From Paenibacillus aurantius (lineage in GTDB: Bacteria; Bacillota; Bacilli; Paenibacillales; NBRC-103111), in NCBI RefSeq assembly GCF_032268605.1, contig NZ_CP130318.1, positions 3,911,913 to 3,975,912 of the forward strand: a stretch of DNA of 64,000 nucleotides, read 5' to 3'. Both the position numbers and the translations under genes were made by a program. The notes under the pieces are model-generated. The model worked only from the letters and a program-made list of their open reading frames with translations. It searched no databases and was not told the DNA's origin. Of the stretch, positions 61,145 through 64,000 are shown piece after piece (position 1 is the stretch's first letter; each line of letters begins with the position of its first letter).

Positions 61145-62047
61145 TTAACGGCCTCCTTTCGTTTCATAATGAACCCAGTATTTGGAGGTCTGGAAGAGCA
61201 CAAGCGCAATCAATCCGATCAGGATAAGCATCACCCAGGCCATGGCGGAGGCGTAGCCCATCTCGTAAAATTGGAACGCCCGGCGGTACAGGTAAAGCGA
61301 ATAAAGCAGCGTACTGTCCAGCGGTCCGCCCTCCCCCCGGGAGATAATGTAGGCCGGCGTAAAGGTCATGAAGGCGGAAATCGTCTGCATGATCAGATTG
61401 AAGAGTATGATCGGGCTGAGAAGCGGAAGCGTGATCTGAAAAAACTTCCGGACTCCGCCGGCTCCGTCCACACTCGCCGCCTCATAATAGGAGGCGGGGA
61501 TATTCTTCAGCCCGGCCAAGAAGATCAGCATGGAAGAGCCGAACTGCCAAACCGAAAGCGCTATCAGCGTCCAGATCGCCGTTCCGGGACTGCCGATCCA
61601 GGAAGTCTCCGTGTGGATACCGATCAAGCCGAGCGCCGAGTTCAGCAGTCCTTTGTCTCCGAAAATCTGGGTCCACATGATGGACACCGCTACGCTTCCT
61701 CCAATAAGAGACGGAAGGTAATAGGCCGACCGGTAAAGACCGATTCCCTTTACCGCTTTGTTCAGCATCATGGCCACAGCCAGTGCGAAGGCGAGCCGGA
61801 GGGGAACGCTGCCCAGAACATACGTAAAGGTGACTTTAATCGACTTCCAGTACTTGTCGTCGCCTGTAAACATCTTGTCGTAATTGTCGAACCCGATCCA
61901 TCTCGGGGCTTCGAACAGGTTGTAATCCGTAAACGAATAATAAAGCGACGAGAAGATCGGATAGACCGTAAAGATGAGAAACCCTAGAATAAACGGGGAG
62001 GCAAAAACATACCCGACCAGGTTGTCGTTCTCCCGAAGCTTTGTCAT
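61145..62047 (-). CDS. Sugar ABC transporter permease, MalF type
   Basis: 300 residues; six TM helices; EAA loop [23 protein letters not shown] 62047 is chosen over the TTG at 62056, which abuts the AAAGGGG SD. With the MalG-type gene and the binding protein it forms a second CUT1 transporter in the region. Confidence 0.92.
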   Translation of the reverse strand: MTKLRENDNLVGYVFASPFILGFLIFTVYPIFSSLYYSFTDYNLFEAPRWIGFDNYDKMFTGDDKYWKSIKVTFTYVLGSVPLRLAFALAVAMMLNKAVKGIGLYRSAYYLPSLIGGSVAVSIMWTQIFGDKGLLNSALGLIGIHTETSWIGSPGTAIWTLIALSVWQFGSSMLIFLAGLKNIPASYYEAASVDGAGGVRKFFQITLPLLSPIILFNLIMQTISAFMTFTPAYIISRGEGGPLDSTLLYSLYLYRRAFQFYEMGYASAMAWVMLILIGLIALVLFQTSKYWVHYETKGGR

Positions 62048-62171
62048 GGCGCTCAACCCCTTTCTTTCCTTAAGTGTAAACCGCCGCCCCCTATCGAAGA
62101 AGGCAAAAAACCGTCATTTTTGTTCAAATAGCCGAGGCTCAGCCAAGCCGCTTGCTCCCTGCCCGCATGAG

Positions 62172-62232
62172 AAAAAGCTCCCTGGAACGGGAACCGCCTG
62201 AAGGCACTTCCGGTCATTCCAAAGGAGCTTTT
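62172..62232 (-). terminator. Long hairpin with T tract between binding protein and permease genes
   Basis: Stem AAAAGCTCC/GGAGCTTTT with inner TGGAA/TTCCA (62173-62232), then TTTTTC on the minus strand. Placed inside a transporter operon it would let the binding protein be made in excess. Confidence 0.75.
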
Positions 62233-62240
62233 CGTAAGGT

Positions 62241-63569
62241 TTATTTTTTGTTCTTCGCGAGAATGGCGTTCGCTTCCTTGCGGAATTTGGCGGCGCCTTC
62301 CTCTACGGAAATCTTCTTGTACAGAATTTGCTCCACGGTATCCTTCAAGAGCTTATCCACTTCCACCGCCCCTACCGGGTTAGGGGGATCCATCGGGGAG
62401 CTGTTCTTCTCGGCCCAGGAGACATATTCGAATACTTTCTTCTGCTCCGGGGTCAGATCCGGCATAAGCGCTTCTTTGACCTTGGAGGAAACGGGCACCC
62501 CGCGCTCCCCTTTAATGATTTTGTTCGCTTCGATATCGTTCAGGAAGAAATCGATGAACTTCGCCGCCTCTTCCTTCTGCTTGGAGGATTTGGCTACAGA
62601 GAAATACATACTCGGCTTCAGGAAGAGAGCCTTGTTCTGGCTCCAGCCCGGTACCGGAACGAGGTCCACCGGTCGTTTGGCCGCTGCCGCTTCCAGAATG
62701 TACTGGTTGGACCAGCCGTTCGACGAAGCGGCGTTCCCCATAACCAGCTCGCTGTCCTCCGGCGTCCCCTTCTTCTGGGAAAGCTTATCCAGAGGGAGCA
62801 GGTACCCGGAATCGTACCACTTTTTGTACATGGTATAGAATTCCACGAACGGCTTGTCGTCGGAGTAACCGAGGGAAGTGCCGTCGGCGGCGTACATCTT
62901 CTGTCCTTTTCCTCTCAGGTAGAAAGGAAAGTATACGTCATGACGAAGGTCCGCCGCGATCATTTTCCCTTTGGCTTTCAGCTTGGCGCCGATCTCTTCC
63001 CAATCCGCGAACGTCCAGTCCTGCTTAAGCGTTACCCCCGCATCCTTCAGCATTTGCGGGTCCACGGTAGCCTGCAGGGCATTGGAGCCGAGGTTCAGGG
63101 CCACCAGCTTTCCGTCTACCTTGCCGCCCGAGAGGCTGTTCTCGTTGATGTCCCCGGTGTGGATCGTCCCCTTCTTGATATAGGGATCGAGATCCTCCAG
63201 CTGCCCTCTTCCCCCGTACTGGGTCAGGTAGGAAATGTCCATCTGGATGACGTCGGGCAGTCCGCCTGCCGCCGCCTGCGGGGCCAGCTTCTTCCAGTAA
63301 TCGTCGAACGCCGCGTATTCCGTTTCAATTTTGACGTTCGGGTTCTTCTTCATGTACAAGTCAATCACTTTAAGCGTATAGTCGTGGCGGGATTGTCCCC
63401 CCCACCAGGCGACGCGGAGCGTGACCGGATCCTTGCTGCTCCCCGACGTTGCGGCCGGTGTGGAACCGGACGTGGAACCGGAAGATGAGCTGGCGCCCCC
63501 GCCGCACGCGGTTAACAGCAGGGCTGCGGACAAGGCTGAAGATAATGCTGCGGTAATCGCTTTTTTCAA
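62241..63569 (-). CDS. Sugar ABC transporter solute-binding lipoprotein
   Basis: 442 residues; lipobox LLTAC (Cys22), a Ser/Gly/Thr linker, then a family 1 sugar-binding protein (TLRVAWWGGQSRHDYTLKV). TTG start at 63569, eight bases after GGAGG. It is first in the unit binding protein - MalF - MalG - GH105, so the imported sugar is probably an unsaturated galacturonate-rhamnose fragment. Confidence 0.93.
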   Translation of the reverse strand: MKKAITAALSSALSAALLLTACGGGASSSSGSTSGSTPAATSGSSKDPVTLRVAWWGGQSRHDYTLKVIDLYMKKNPNVKIETEYAAFDDYWKKLAPQAAAGGLPDVIQMDISYLTQYGGRGQLEDLDPYIKKGTIHTGDINENSLSGGKVDGKLVALNLGSNALQATVDPQMLKDAGVTLKQDWTFADWEEIGAKLKAKGKMIAADLRHDVYFPFYLRGKGQKMYAADGTSLGYSDDKPFVEFYTMYKKWYDSGYLLPLDKLSQKKGTPEDSELVMGNAASSNGWSNQYILEAAAAKRPVDLVPVPGWSQNKALFLKPSMYFSVAKSSKQKEEAAKFIDFFLNDIEANKIIKGERGVPVSSKVKEALMPDLTPEQKKVFEYVSWAEKNSSPMDPPNPVGAVEVDKLLKDTVEQILYKKISVEEGAAKFRKEANAILAKNKK

Positions 63570-63675
63570 TGAAACTACCTCCCCGATCGGATTCGCTCTC
63601 TAATGATAAGGCTTACATCTGTTATTATCCGTCAGAAGGGCGTTTCCCGTTAATCCAAAATACCGACCTCGTTGT

Positions 63676-64000
63676 TTAAAAAGCAGAGATATCCGTCGAT
63701 TTAAGATACTCCGAGGGCGTACTTCCCGTATATTTCTTGAACACCTGGGAAAAGTACTGGGGATTGTCCCCAAAGCCGAGGCGTTCGGCCAGCTCAAAGA
63801 TTTTCAGGTCCTTCTCCTCCGCCATCCATTCCGTGGCTTGGCGAATTCTCGCTTTCATGACGTAGTTGGAGAACTTCTCCCCCGTCTCCTTCTTGAACAG
63901 CTTGCCAAGATAATCGGCGTTCATATACAGCATTTCATGAGCGACCCAGTTAAGCGACAGCTCCTGGTTGCCCAGATGCTCGTGGATGACCTCGATGGCC
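63676..64000 (-). CDS. AraC-type regulator (YesN-like response regulator or YesS-like), N-terminus outside window
   Basis: Only the last 108 or so residues are inside the window. They form a complete AraC HTH pair: [40 protein letters not shown], and [10 protein letters not shown]. The frame is open to the right edge. It lies upstream of the binding-protein gene and is the likely controller of that transporter; whether it carries a receiver domain cannot be seen. Confidence 0.88.
   Translation of the reverse strand, partial: AIEVIHEHLGNQELSLNWVAHEMLYMNADYLGKLFKKETGEKFSNYVMKARIRQATEWMAEEKDLKIFELAERLGFGDNPQYFSQVFKKYTGSTPSEYLKSTDISAF

Noticed and set aside
1-64000. CRISPR arrays, tRNA/rRNA genes, insertion sequences or prophage
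   Set aside because: No regular spacer repeats, no cloverleaf or rRNA sequence noticed by eye, and no transposase, integrase or phage protein among the frames.

Overview
The window looks like part of the chromosome of a Gram-positive, spore-former-type bacterium of the Paenibacillaceae (Paenibacillus or a close relative). The grounds are high-GC coding with strong AGGAGG ribosome binding sites, frequent TTG/GTG starts, many AraC/YesS-type regulators, lipoprotein solute-binding proteins with MalF/MalG-type permeases, and a rhamnogalacturonan gene set matching the Bacillus subtilis yes/yet/lpl region. Genus and species cannot be fixed from the sequence alone. No rRNA, tRNA, CRISPR array, prophage or insertion sequence was seen.

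Layout. 1-8.4 kb: a truncated solute-binding lipoprotein with a repeated operator-like element upstream; a DUF2243 - CtaG-like - ZIP transporter - SGNH esterase run; a divergent phytanoyl-CoA dioxygenase/AraC pair; and an NHL beta-propeller protein. 8.6-30.0 kb: 21 consecutive minus-strand genes, many overlapping by 4 bases or packed within tens of bases. In transcription order they encode an oligosaccharide/peptide-type (family 5) binding protein, OppBCDF-like transporter subunits, two small membrane proteins, a TIM-barrel isomerase, a DeoR regulator, a sensory-rhodopsin-transducer-family (ASRT) protein, an AraC regulator, MalF/MalG-like permeases and a binding protein, two Gfo/Idh/MocA oxidoreductases around a second TIM-barrel isomerase, two sulfatase-fold proteins with Thr in the catalytic Cys position, an APS kinase, and a canonical Cys-type sulfatase. 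I read this as uptake and oxidative or desulfating breakdown of a sulfated (or otherwise esterified) glycoside; it is the most unusual part of the window.

30.3-38.1 kb is mixed: an AraC regulator, an M15 cell-wall peptidase, an intact PAS histidine kinase, a degenerate GAF histidine kinase co-translated with an unknown 119-residue protein, and a divergent AraC/Gfo oxidoreductase pair with inverted and direct repeats between them.

38.2-64.0 kb is a rhamnogalacturonan-I (pectin) utilisation region. A secreted PL11 lyase cuts the polymer. Two CUT1 ABC systems without local ATPases import fragments. Predicted cytoplasmic enzymes finish the job: CE12 acetylesterase, two GH105 hydrolases, an FG-GAP propeller protein, a PL26/YetA-like protein, DUF1961 (YesU-like), a polysaccharide deacetylase-like protein and a GH42 beta-galactosidase. 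A YesS-type membrane AraC regulator and a truncated YesN/AraC-type regulator at the right edge are the likely controllers. A second ASRT gene is paired here with a protein that looks like two mutarotase-like repeats.
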